A model generated the notes under the pieces. The model made no database searches. It was not told where the DNA came from and saw only the letters and a list, made by a program, of their open reading frames with translations. Below are positions 41,717-51,324 of a stretch of 64,000 nt of DNA, piece after piece. Made by a program: the position numbers and the translations under genes. Origin of the DNA: Pythium myriotylum (Eukaryota; Oomycota; Peronosporomycetes; Pythiales; Pythiaceae). Numbering within the stretch: the stretch's first letter is position 1; every line of letters starts with the position of its first letter. The DNA is taken from assembly GCA_023091665.1 (NCBI GenBank), contig JALJCQ010000015.1, positions 2,790,001 to 2,854,000 of the forward strand. Reading direction: 5' to 3'.

Positions 41717-42010
41717 CACGCGCAGATTCGCGTGAGCGGCACGCCAGCGAGCGACAGGATGCGTACGATGCTTTCGATGTTGATACGATGGCGAGCGAGG
41801 GGAGTTTCGAGGCGTGACCTCTTCGTTTCATGCGGAGAGCCTCGCAGCACGCTGAGAAACGCGGTGGCTTCGGCCGTGTAGATTGGATCGCCGTCACACT
41901 CGTAGTATCGCTCGGTCGACCCTTGCTAGCCTTGATGGACGCTAGTTCATTGTAAACAAGCACACAACGCTCGAGCCGCGTGTTGGCGTGGTGTGGATGA
42001 CCCAGTCCAA
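41717..42010 (-). pseudogene. Inverted 3' fragment of WRREL gene B (B' 3' part)
   Basis: On the minus strand this reads HHANTRLERCVLVYNELAS, then after a frame change YECDGDPIYTAEA, FLSVLRGS, RINIESIV and the tail LAGVPLTRICA with its stop at 41717-41719. It matches gene B from about 28830 to 28993 and the following spacer up to gene C. It preserves an NTRLER stretch that gene B has lost. It lies upstream of C' just as B lies upstream of C. Confidence 0.72.
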
Positions 42011-42454
42011 GAGATGGATTCGAGATGGGCAGATGCTAGACTACTACAACCGTTGCCTCAGGCACAGTGAGGTTGCGGTTCATGTACTGGGGAGGACCTC
42101 CGCTGGCTTCTGCCGCGAGGTAAGAGCAGCATAACGGCGAAAGATTTTGTGTTAACCCTATCATCGCAGCAGAAGCTTGCCTTCCTAAGCGTTGTGGCAC
42201 CTGCTCAACTACCGGTACCGAACGTAAAGCGCCCACGGAACGACGCGTTGCATTGCCATCTGCACCGAGGAGCTCGCTGACGCGGCGTTGGTAGAGGAAC
42301 ACCATCTGTTCTCCAATGCTAAAAATTAGCCCTTGATGATGACGACGTGCTATGCGACCAGATTACGATTGCAGAAGTGGTTTCAATCATTCAAGGTGTT
42401 CGAACGACCAGAGAAGAATACGAATTTTTCAGACTTTGGGCAACACTACAATTA

Positions 42455-42826
42455 TTACGTCTGTACTGAGAACGCAGGCTTTGTAGCAAACGACACGGCG
42501 TTGCCGTACGTCGTAGCCACAAATACAATACTTCCACTAAGTGTTCTGACCATCCTGCGTTGTCGTCTCATACCCTCGCCACCAGGCGAATTGCACCAAT
42601 AATACGTTGAATATGTCCAACTGGATACGGCAGAGAGCTCAAGAGCTTCACCTGTTATTCCCAGTTTAACATACCGCCCCAAAACCTTGTCTCCTTGATA
42701 CATGACGAAATCGTGCTGATCTGTCTGAGACAGGATCTGGCGCCGTTTGCCTGTACTAATCAAAAAAGCAAAAACATCCAACGACAGCTCAAGCAAATTC
42801 GCATAATCATTTTCGTCCACTACAAA
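42455..42826 (-). other. Possible gene remnant or unrecognised exon
   Basis: A minus-strand open frame of about 124 codons with coding-like composition (NDYANLLELSLDVFAFLIS, KVLGRYVKLGITGEALEL) but no ATG, and with a stop not far upstream. It could be the last exon of an unrecognised gene or a relic. It overlaps the presumed 5' flank of the aldo/keto reductase gene on the other strand. A second minus-strand frame at 42036-42305 is in a different frame and unsupported. Confidence 0.35.
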
Positions 42827-42920
42827 ACTTGACTTTCGTGATTGGCCTTACCACTGGCCGAGATGTTGACGATTTCGATCGCATTCCAGCCCAAGCTCGC
42901 GGGCTCACTCTGATCGTGAA

Positions 42921-42938
42921 GTGTCATTCAACAACTTT
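42921..42938 (+). promoter_or_regulatory. Oomycete-type initiator (Inr) candidate
   Basis: GTGTCATTCAACAACTTT resembles the oomycete initiator consensus (GCTCATTYNNCAWTTT). It lies 66 nt upstream of the aldo/keto reductase ATG, a usual distance for this element in oomycetes. Confidence 0.5.
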
Positions 42939-42986
42939 CTACGAGGCCCACACCTTCCCCACAACCAACTCCCCCACAACCCAAAG

Positions 42987-44006
42987 ATGAAGTACCGCTT
43001 CCTCGGCAACTCAGGTCTGCTCGTCTCGGCCTTCTCCCTCGGCTCCTTCACCATGGACGACCTCAACAAAGTGGACGAAGCCTACGAGATCCTGACGTAC
43101 GCCTACAAGCACGGTATCAACTTCTGGGACACCGCTGAGCAGTATACCAACGGCGTGTCCGAGTCGGTTCTCGGCAAAGTGCTCCAGCGAGGCATTGAGG
43201 AAGGTGTGTGGACCCGAGAAGACATCGTGGTCTCCACCAAGCTATTCTTCGGAACCAAAGAAGGACCTAATGCGGGTGGCATCAGTCGCAAGCACCTCAT
43301 CGAAGGAATCAAGGCCTCGCTGGCCCGCCTCGGAACGGACTACGTGGACGTGCTATACGCCCATCGCCCAGAGACGGAGACACCGATCGAGGAGACCGTT
43401 CGCGCCATGAACTTCATCATCAACAAGGGGTGGGCATTCTACTGGGGCACGAGCAACTGGCTCGAGAGCGAGATCATCGAGGCGAATGAGGTGGCGGATC
43501 GTCTTGGATTGATCCGTCCGATCGCCGAGCAGTCACAGTACAATCTGTTTACACGCACTGCGGTTGAAGTCGAGTTCAAGGCCCTCTACGACAAGTACAA
43601 GTACGGCGTCACAGCTTGGTCGCCTCTCGCGTTCGGACTTCTCACGGGAAAGTATGCGAACGGAACACCTTCAGACTCTCGCTTTGCGATTCCTTGGATC
43701 GCGGAGTTTGCCGGCGACATCTCACCTCAAGTTGCCCAGGTCGAAAAGCTCCGACCCATCGCGAAGGAGCTCGACTGCTCGCTCGCGCAACTTGCGCTTG
43801 CGTGGGCTGTGAGCAACCCGAATGTTTCCAGTCTCATTCTCGGCGCCAAGACGATCAAGCAGTTGGACGAGAACCTTGCAGCGCTCCCAATCGCAGAAAA
43901 GATCACACCGGAGATCAAGGCCAAGATCGAGGCAGCCTTGCCGTTCGTGTACAAGGCCTCAGAGCACGACTTTATGTGCGGCCTTCGCCACAAGTACTTC
44001 AAGTAG
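42987..44006 (+). CDS. Aldo/keto reductase (voltage-gated K+ channel beta-subunit type)
   Basis: 339-aa NAD(P)H-dependent oxidoreductase of the aldo/keto reductase superfamily, closest in appearance to the AKR6/Kv-beta and YghZ-like group. It has MKYRFLGNSGLLVSAFSLG at the N-terminus, the catalytic region INFWDTAEQYTNG (Asp and Tyr), a lysine in VVSTKLFFG, the histidine in VLYAHRPETETPIEE, GTSNW, QSQYNLFTR, WSPLAFGLLTGKY and the cofactor-end motif LILGAKTIKQLDENL. These give a complete TIM-barrel with the tetrad residues in place. The start is fixed at ATG 42987; the open frame extends to 42921 only through a GTG, which is part of the initiator-like element. Cytosolic; physiological substrate unknown, probably aldehydes or ketones. 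Confidence 0.93.
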   Translation: MKYRFLGNSGLLVSAFSLGSFTMDDLNKVDEAYEILTYAYKHGINFWDTAEQYTNGVSESVLGKVLQRGIEEGVWTREDIVVSTKLFFGTKEGPNAGGISRKHLIEGIKASLARLGTDYVDVLYAHRPETETPIEETVRAMNFIINKGWAFYWGTSNWLESEIIEANEVADRLGLIRPIAEQSQYNLFTRTAVEVEFKALYDKYKYGVTAWSPLAFGLLTGKYANGTPSDSRFAIPWIAEFAGDISPQVAQVEKLRPIAKELDCSLAQLALAWAVSNPNVSSLILGAKTIKQLDENLAALPIAEKITPEIKAKIEAALPFVYKASEHDFMCGLRHKYFK

Positions 44007-44431
44007 GGATCATAACTCAAGTTCGCCCCTGATGCGGTTAGCAAAAGGAGAACAATGCTCATGTTGGAGTACTAACGAATCGAAACTCGTCAAGTTCGTA
44101 GCCCTGTCTATTGAATTCATCCTGTAAATCCTAATTCGTTCGACGAAACGCTTGGCTGAAGCAGCAAGCGAGCCCAACAGATTTGAGTAGTCGTGATATG
44201 GCATTTGAACTTCAATATGCGTAGACAGATTCGCAAGAGACCAAAACACAAGAAGATGCTTGTGCGCGGACGTTTACGAGACCCACGCCATTACCAAGAG
44301 AATATGTAGATGGATTTTGAAAGAGAGGCCATCAGAAGCTCATGTTGAAGTTGGACAGAGTGATGGATGGCCCGACCGATTTCCATACACTTTGCTCATT
44401 CCACCACTTTCCTCAAAACGAGAGCGACCCG
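44007..44431. other. Intergenic region between AKR and WRREL gene
   Basis: About 425 nt, A/T-richer than the genes, with no supported gene. It contains an initiator-like motif at its right end. Confidence 0.55.
44394..44410 (+). promoter_or_regulatory. Oomycete-type initiator (Inr) candidate
   Basis: GCTCATTCCACCACTTT matches the oomycete initiator consensus well and lies 38 nt before the ATG at 44432. It also supports that ATG over the in-frame one at 44342, which would be upstream of transcription start. Confidence 0.5.
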
Positions 44432-46534
44432 ATGGACGCCGCTTCTTCCGCTGCGCTCGACGCCTGGCGCCGTGAGCTCTCGCCATGGCTCAATGTACTT
44501 GCCTGCAAGCTCGTCGTCGACGCGCCGCCGCTGCCAAGCGCGCGCGACATGGCTCGCCTCTGGATCGCTCTGTCCAATTTCGATGCCTCCGACTTCACTT
44601 CGGCTCGCTGGACGAAGATCCTCGAGGCGCTCGAGCTGCTGGATCTGCTCGTGCGCGTGGCGCCGGCACTCGGCTGGCGCTTGGTGCTCGAACTCGCTGC
44701 GGTGAACCGCGCCTTCGAGATCAACTACGCGCGCTCGTTCCCACGCGAGACGGAGAGGCCGAGGTATGTTGTGATGATCGAGGACTCGGAGATGCGCGAG
44801 AACGCCTCAGCTGTCATGACGGCGCTCGAGCGGTTCGTAGGGGCCCCATACGACTTGAACATTCCGCCTTCGCGTGGGTTCCTGGAGCTCAAGCGGCGGC
44901 TGTTGGATCAGTGGATGGCACAGCATGACGGCAGGGAGCTCGACCATGAACGTGACGGACGCATCGATATCAAGCCGAGCCTAGCCATCACGACTCACCT
45001 CGACGACGACTTTGGAGACTCTTTAATCCACCGTCTGGAATACCTCGCGATTGCTAATCGATTGAGCTCCCGGCGATCGTCGTTCGAAGGCGTGACGTTT
45101 TACGAGCCGAATGCTAGCCCATTCCATTTCCCAAGCATAAAGCTCGCGTTCCTGGAAGCACCCATGACCAATCTGGTGATGCATGGCCTTCTTGATACTG
45201 CCGACCGAGGGCTTCGGATTTCAGAGCTTGACATAGACATGGTGTTGTTGTCCGAGCTGGACTACCGACTCTCGTTGCGCTTCTGGGCGAAGGTCTTTTC
45301 AAATAGTTGCTCACCTGAAACTGCTGATGGTGTCAAGAAATTGACTATCACGTCCGGAATGTTTGATGAAGAGACGATCAGGATTGTGTGCTCGGGAATT
45401 GCTATGAGTGGGAGTTTGGAGGAAGTCGTTTTTTCCAGCGAGGGAGTGCGCCACGAAGACCGTCCGATCTGGTGGCGGTGGCTTGCGTACGCACTTTTCA
45501 GTTCTTCCACGACACATCACATCCAAACTGCCGCGCTCGACGTGCAGAAACTCTTGCTATCCGAGGTGGAGGAGATCTCGGAAGTTTTGCGACACCCGAA
45601 TCCATTGGCGGTTGCTTATGCCATGAGCCAAACGGATTCCCAACGTGAGCTGCAAATCGGTCCTGCGACTGTGGCAGTGCTCAAGAGAGGAACCACTCTC
45701 GAAACTGGGCATCTCATAGTCGTTTCACTAGACCCAGCCCCTATCGTTCGGGACAACGCAGATGAAGATTTTGTTGAGCTGCTCCTGCCAAAGTTTAACA
45801 TTTGTCGGATTAAACGAAGCGATATTGCATCTATCGAACCGGCCGCAAAGCGCAAAGACTCTCCATTGACGCGACTCAAGCTCGAGTATGTTGATCCTTT
45901 CTCACAGCCGGCTGTTTTGAAGTTGTTGAAGCTTGTTGGATCATCACTCGAGCATCTCACGCTTTCAACCAAACCGGGACAAGAACTTCGAAGTAATTTC
46001 ATGGCCGTGGTTGTCGCTTGTTGACCGAATCTGAAGAAGCTGCACCTGGATGGCGCTGTACAGACTTTCGAGTGGTTAGACCACCAACCAGGCTCTGGGC
46101 ACAGTCTCGAAAGTCTTTCAGCTTGGTGTCGAAAAGTTGATGCAGGAAGCTTCAGATCATTTTGTGAAACACTATCGAGAAACTCGCACCCGTTGACAAA
46201 GTCTCTTCGGGAGTTCCATTTCGCGAAGGCCCGCGAGGTCCCGTTAGATGTTGTTTGCCCGCCATGGCTCGATATGCTCCGCATGAATACTCGGTTGGAG
46301 CGCAGCGAAATCGACCTTCGCTACGATTGTAGCCCAGAAGCAGACGGCTTCGAACACAAGTTTCAAGAACTGGACGGCCAATGGATCCTGGTACCTCGTG
46401 CGGTTGCTTTTGTAAGCGTCGTTACATCTCGTGACTCTTGCGGAGCAGGTCAAGCAAAGTACCGAATCTGTCGCGACGTAGCTGAATACATTCTCACCCT
46501 TGCTGGCATTCCGACACGCCGAGTGTGCGCGTGA
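44432..46534 (+). pseudogene. WRREL-family LRR-like gene with one in-frame stop
   Basis: Family member with ALDAWRRELSPWLNVLACKL, DAPPLPSARDMARLW, ILEALELLDLLVRVAPALGW, FLELKRRLLDQW, WWRWLAYALFSSSTTHHIQ, and LKLVGSSLEHLTL. At 46022-46024 a TGA follows the Cys of the LRR-like unit where relatives have C-P-N-L-K; immediately after the TGA the same frame continues PNLKKLHLDGAVQTF through NTRLERSE to the perfect family tail LAGIPTRRVCA at 46534. The TGA looks like an extra codon between Cys and Pro rather than a substitution. The rest of the frame (about 700 codons) is intact, so the lesion is recent, a sequencing error, or read through. The ATG at 44432 is chosen by alignment with the family. 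Confidence 0.75.
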
Positions 46535-47464
46535 AAGAGGAAATGCCATTCAATCTATTCAACCACTTTCCATCCTCGTCAATCGAAAAATAAACTTTCG
46601 AGCACATCTCCTAACCGAAGTGGCAGCCGCCGTTCTCCAGCTCTAGGTTTCTACAGATTTCTCCCACCTATCGACTAAAGAACCGCCGCATCCCGTAGGG
46701 CTGACGGACTGATAGTGGTCTATTGGGCTGTCGGACGCTCTTGATAGTTTAAAAAAATATCTTTGAGCACGACATCGCGTTGGAGAGTCACCAAAACCGC
46801 ACCGCATCTACCGCTTCTGACAAAACTTTTTTTTGTTCCCTCCACAAACTGGATGAGGGCATCTCATTCCTTGCAGCCTCGTTGCAGCTGAGCGCGCAGA
46901 CTCGCTCACAGATCGCCATCGACGCGAATGGTGCATCTCATATCTCAACCATGTGACTTCTGTAACAGAAAAGACGTGTAAAACTGGATCGGTCGGGACA
47001 GGAATCACGTGGTTGACATATGGGATGCACTCATCGACGCATCCAAAAGGGCACAGCAAGAAACAAACGAAAGGCGCCACTGGACTGCGGAAATACCAAA
47101 GCGTGCGAACTCATCACGGATCTCGTCGCGATGCTGTGAAAGCTTTCCAGGTGCAGACGCCGCGGGGTCGACACGCGATTGCTGCGTGTGTTCGTTCGTG
47201 GTGCCAAGGTGCAAAAGTGAGACCGTAGAGGATGAGTGAGACCATCCGAAGATCTGCGAAGTGGCAAGGCTGAGATATATCAGCTGTGACACAGGTCCAC
47301 TCTGCACACATCGTCCAATCGCACACTCGTCTCATATCTCTCGCAAAAGATTCATGTGAGATTTTGATTTGCTTATTGGCATGCAATGGCTGAGAACGCA
47401 GGACTCAGCCTCGATGTGGCTCCTACTTACACATGCACGCCCGAGGGCTCATACGGGACCTGGC
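46535..47464. other. Convergent intergenic region
   Basis: About 930 nt between the WRREL gene and nadB, both ending here. Short open frames only; nothing I can support. Confidence 0.6.
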
Positions 47465-49123
47465 TTAGACGTCCTCGGGAACGATGTAGTGCGTGCCGAC
47501 CGACACGGGGCTGTGCAGCGCACCGAGCGCAATCTCCTTGGCCGCGCGCACGGCGTTGCGGATGCCAGCGGTCTGGCGCGAGATGACGCACTCGTGGTAG
47601 AGCTTGTCGGCCTTGCTCTCGAGCTGCGTGAGTTGTTCCACAGCCAGCGTCATGCCGCGCACCGTGCGCAGCGGTCCGACGTGCTCCCACATGACGCGCT
47701 GCGTGGCCGTGAGCAGCTCGTCGATCTCCTTAGGCGAGGCCTCACGAACGGCCTGGTGACCATCGAGAGGATCCTGGTCGTCGCTCGCGTCACCGAGAGG
47801 CTTGAAGTTCTCAAGGAAGTGGTCGGCCGCGGCGGAACCCCACACGAGTCCTTCCAGCAGCGACGTGGACGCGAGGCGGTTAGCGCCGTGGAGCCCCGTG
47901 CAGCTCACTTCGCCGGCCGCGTAGAGTCCAGGCACCAACGTGCAACCATCGAGATCGACCTCGACACCACCGCAGTGGTAGTGCTGCGCCGGCACGACGG
48001 GCATGCCCTGCTTGGTCATGTCGATGCCGCGCGCGAGGCAGTGCTGGTAGATGGTCGGGAAGCGGTTCTTGAGCCACTCGCCGTCCTCGTGCGAGATGTC
48101 GAGGAACATGCACGGCGCCTGCTGCTTGGCCATCTCGGCGAGGATCATGCGAGCCACAATGTCCCGCGGCGCGAGCTCGCCCGCCGGGTGGTAGTCTCGC
48201 GCGAACGCACGGCCGTTGGCGTCGCGAAGGATCGCGCCTTCGCCTCGCAGCGCCTCCGAGAGCAAAAAGCGGCGCTCGCCGGGCAGGTAGAGCGTCGTCG
48301 GGTGGAACTGCACGTACTGCATGTTCTTGAGCGCGGCGCCGGCGCGAGCCGCGAGCGCGAGGCCCTCGCCGCGCGCGCCCTGAGGGTTCGACGTGTTCTC
48401 AAAGACGTCGCCGACGCCGCCCGTGGCGAGCAGCGTGAAGGGCGCGCGGTAGTACTCGATGACACCGGCCGTCGAGACCGTGAGCGCGCCGACGCACTCG
48501 CCGCGTGCGTTGAGCACGAGCTCGAAGGCGCTGCGGCCCGTGGCGAGCGAGATGTTGGCGTGGCGCTGGACGGCTTCGACCATGCTCGTGGCGATCGTGC
48601 GGCCCGTGTGGTCGGCCTTGTAGAGAATGCGCGCGCGGTTGTGCGAGGCCTCGAGCGTGAGCGCGAGCTCGCCCTTGTCGTCGCGCGTGAAGGGCACTTT
48701 GGCGCACTCGAGCAGCAGCTCTTCGACGCGCGCGGGGCCTTCGGTCGCGAGCTTTTGCACGGCGTCGTCGTCGCAGACGCCCGCGCCGGCGCGGTGCACG
48801 TCGGACGCGAGCAGCTCGGGCGAGTCGTCCTTGGCCTTGTAGATGATGCCGCCTTGCGCCCAGAACGTGGCGCTGTCGAGCGGGTTCTCGGCGGCCGCGA
48901 CCATCGTGACGCGCAGCCCGCGGTTCGCGAGGCGCAGCGCGGCCGCGTTGCCAGCGACGCCGCAGCCGATCACGAGCGCGGCGCACTCGACGGTCGCGTG
49001 CGCGGCCGTCGGAGGCGACTGCGGGTGCGGGTGCGAGAGGCGGCGCGGCAGCGAGAGCGCGCTGGCGTGGCAGGGCGCGCGCAGCGGCGGCGGCGCGACG
49101 CGCGCGACGTCGAGCTGCGTCAT
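47465..49123 (-). CDS. nadB: L-aspartate oxidase (NadB type)
   Basis: 552-aa FAD-dependent enzyme of the succinate dehydrogenase/fumarate reductase flavoprotein family. L-aspartate oxidase converts L-aspartate to iminoaspartate, the first step of the aspartate route to quinolinate and NAD. Seen: the FAD-binding motif VIGCGVAGNAAALRLANRG at about residues 51-69, ATFWAQGGI, the active-site block YVQFHPTTLY, GEGAILRDANGRAFARDYH, and the hallmark LYAAGEVSCTGLHGANRLA followed by STSLLEGLVWG. The first 50 residues are Ala/Pro/Arg-rich with few acidic residues, suggesting an organelle-targeting extension. The enzyme normally feeds quinolinate synthase (NadA), which is not in this window. A broader flavoprotein-oxidoreductase role is possible but the LHGANRLAS motif favours NadB. 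Confidence 0.9.
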   Translation of the reverse strand: MTQLDVARVAPPPLRAPCHASALSLPRRLSHPHPQSPPTAAHATVECAALVIGCGVAGNAAALRLANRGLRVTMVAAAENPLDSATFWAQGGIIYKAKDDSPELLASDVHRAGAGVCDDDAVQKLATEGPARVEELLLECAKVPFTRDDKGELALTLEASHNRARILYKADHTGRTIATSMVEAVQRHANISLATGRSAFELVLNARGECVGALTVSTAGVIEYYRAPFTLLATGGVGDVFENTSNPQGARGEGLALAARAGAALKNMQYVQFHPTTLYLPGERRFLLSEALRGEGAILRDANGRAFARDYHPAGELAPRDIVARMILAEMAKQQAPCMFLDISHEDGEWLKNRFPTIYQHCLARGIDMTKQGMPVVPAQHYHCGGVEVDLDGCTLVPGLYAAGEVSCTGLHGANRLASTSLLEGLVWGSAAADHFLENFKPLGDASDDQDPLDGHQAVREASPKEIDELLTATQRVMWEHVGPLRTVRGMTLAVEQLTQLESKADKLYHECVISRQTAGIRNAVRAAKEIALGALHSPVSVGTHYIVPEDV

Positions 49124-49233
49124 GTCGGGCGGGAGCGGGCGGAAGCGGAGCGGAGACGGAGGCGAGACGGCGACGATCGAGGCGTGGAGGGCGGGGCGAC
49201 GTGGAGCGAGAGCGAGGAGGGAGAGGGGGGCAC

Positions 49234-49404
49234 TTAGTGGGTTGCGGTGTAGATGGCGTACTTCTTGTTAAAGGTCCAGGAGCTCTTCACGGACATCCAG
49301 AGGAGAGCGGCGGGAGCTAGCTTGACGTCGTTGCCGTTGGTGTTCGCGGAGCTCTTGACGAGGTGAAGGTGCTTGGGCGGAGCGGAGCAAATTTCGCAAT
49401 AGAG
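49234..49404 (-). CDS. Probable last exon of an unrecognised small gene
   Basis: On the minus strand, about 50 codons with very strong G/C third-position bias, reading KHLHLVKSSANTNGNDVKL, then APAALLWMSVKSSWTF and NKKYAIYTATH, then a stop. The bias and composition are those of a highly expressed conserved protein. No ATG is found in frame close by, and the upstream sequence is a purine-rich repeat, so an intron or a missed upstream exon is likely; I could not place the splice acceptor. I do not recognise the protein. Confidence 0.42.
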   Translation of the reverse strand, partial: LYCEICSAPPKHLHLVKSSANTNGNDVKLAPAALLWMSVKSSWTFNKKYAIYTATH

Positions 49405-49473
49405 TGATCGCGTTACCCGACGGAACGGTTCCGAGGACCGGAGAGATGAAGGGGGGAGAACAGGGGAGGAGAG

Positions 49474-49476
<3 letters not shown>

Positions 49477-49512
<36 letters not shown>
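49477..49512. repeat. (GA)n microsatellite
   Basis: About 18 uninterrupted GA dinucleotides inside a longer purine-rich stretch (about 49436-49550). Likely length-variable. Confidence 0.92.
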
Positions 49513-49517
<5 letters not shown>

Positions 49518-50175
49518 ACAGCAACTTGGAGAAGGGGTAGGGGAAGGGGAGGGTGATGACGCATTTCAGCAGAGAAACGAGTGAGAGGGGAACATCGCCG
49601 GGGCGCCGAGTGTAGCTGCAGCCGTTGAAAAAAAGAACCAGGAGAGAGATGGTTGGTGGATATTGAGGGAGGGGTAGGGGTTGCGGTGGGATTGCGCCAA
49701 TCAATGGAGACTGCTCCTGTTTCACGCAATCGCTTGCGTTCGATTGGCTCCAGATCGTGCTGAAGACCCCTACCCCCTACGACAGCGTTGGACCAACCGG
49801 ACCCAGCTGGAAGGGAGGGACACAAGTGGCTGGTGTGGGCCACGCCATGTTGACCAACCAGTGTTGATGGCCGACTCCTCCCGATTATAATTCGCATGAC
49901 GGTGGTCGGAGGAAGTTACTGTAGCGGGCGCCACGTGGAGCGGGAGGAAGCGAAGCCGCCGCCGCCGCGCCCCGAAGCTGCTGCGCGTGTCGCAGACCAC
50001 GATGCGACAGTCGCGCGAAGCAGAAAGGGAAGGAATTATTCCCCGTCAATCCATCTGCTGCAGCGAGGGAGCCATCACAAAGAAGTCAGTGATAACGGTG
50101 TTCTGTCAGTACATTCCAATCCCAGCGAGTCGTCATCAGCGAGTCCACTGATATAGCTGATAAAATTGTGCATTT

Positions 50176-50190
50176 TCATTGGCCATTATC
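50176..50190 (+). promoter_or_regulatory. Initiator (Inr)-like element
   Basis: TCATTGGCCATTATC resembles the oomycete initiator core and is 98 nt upstream of the RCC1-like gene's ATG. Confidence 0.4.
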
Positions 50191-50273
50191 AGGACCTATT
50201 TCGACCAATCCATCGACCTCAAATTCCGGATCCGACGCTTCTTCGCTCGCGATCTTGAAAGGCCGTCGTGGGA

Positions 50274-51306
50274 ATGCTCGATCGGATCCTCGTCTTCTTC
50301 CTCCTTGCGCTGCCGCTGCGCTCCGTGGCGGCCGGCCACGCGGACGTGGTCGCGCCCATCACGCCGCTGGACATCGACGAGACCACCGTGGCCGCCGGCA
50401 TCGACCACTCGTGCGCGATCCACGCGGCGCTCGGCGACGTCGCCGGCCGCGTCCACTGCTGGGGCAGCAACCTCGGCGGCCAGGCCAGCGCTCCGCGCGT
50501 ACGCCAGCGATTGTCTCGGATCTGTGTTTCTCTATAACGCGTCTTGTGGTTGGGTGGTAGGGCGACTTCATTCAGGTGAGCACGGGCCGACTCCACAGCT
50601 GCGGCATCCGCGTGGACGAGACCGTCCAGTGCTGGGGCGAAGGAGCCTCGCAGAAGAAACCAAACGGGCTCTTTGAGCAGGTCAGCAGCGGCGACTTCCA
50701 CTCGTGTGGACTGCTCAAAGACAAGACCCTCCAGTGCTGGGGTTCGCTCGCTGGTGGTGTCGCGCTGCCGCCGCAGGGAAAGTTCCTGCAGGTGAGCTGC
50801 GGCAAAGACTTTTCCTGCGCGATCGCGACGGACGGACACGTGGAATGCTGGGGCGAGAACCGACGGGTACGTGTGCTCAGGAAGAAGCGCTGGGTTTAGA
50901 CGAACGCTAATCGACGCTGATTAAATAGGGCCAACTGGATGCGCCACCTGTTCAGTTCCGACAGATCTCAGCGTCACCAGGCGACTTCGCATGCGGCGTC
51001 ACGGTTGACAACGAAGTCATATGCTGGGGCGACAACCACCGTGGCCAGTGCACTCCGCCCACCGACACCAAGTTCGTTCTCGTGAGCACGAGTCGGCTAG
51101 CTGCGTGCGGCATCAAGACTGACAAAACCGTCGTCTGCTGGGGAATGAAGTCTGGAGTCACAGCTGCACCGCAAGATGTAAGGTTTGACGAACTCACGCT
51201 CGGGTGGAACCACGGGTGCGGGATCCGCGTTGACGACGGGCGGGTGCAGTGCTGGGGAAACCGCGCTGGCGGTCTTCTGGAGATCCCGCCGGTATTACTG
51301 AAGTAA
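50274..51306 (+). CDS. Secreted RCC1-like repeat protein (three exons)
   Basis: Spliced product of about 302 aa from exons 50274-50498, 50561-50866 and 50929-51306. Both introns are GT-AG, 62 nt long and in phase 0. The ATG at 50274 gives a signal peptide (LDRILVFFLLALPLRSVAA). The mature protein consists of about seven repeats, each with a C-G/A-I or C-A-I strand and a [VL]xCWGxN turn: VHCWGSN, VQCWGEG, LQCWGSL, VECWGEN, VICWGDN, VVCWGMK and VQCWGNR. This is the RCC1/BLIP-II-type beta-propeller pattern, here with cysteines in each repeat that may form disulphides outside the cell. Such propellers bind proteins; the partner is unknown. A GTG further upstream is not needed. Confidence 0.87.
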
Positions 51307-51324
51307 ATCGAATCGCTACACCCA

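Larger units (their letters stand above)
49405..50273. other. Purine-rich and intergenic region
   Basis: Contains the GA repeat and about 700 nt without a supported gene. The right end is the promoter region of the RCC1-like gene. Confidence 0.5.

Noticed and set aside
44342..44431. Earlier ATG for the WRREL gene at 44432
   Set aside because: The 30 extra residues are not family-like, and an initiator-like element at 44394-44410 would lie inside them.
47369..49237. 622-codon plus-strand open frame opposite nadB
   Set aside because: It is an antisense shadow of a G/C-rich gene; the nadB strand has all catalytic motifs, while this frame is an Arg/Ala/Glu-rich string without known features.
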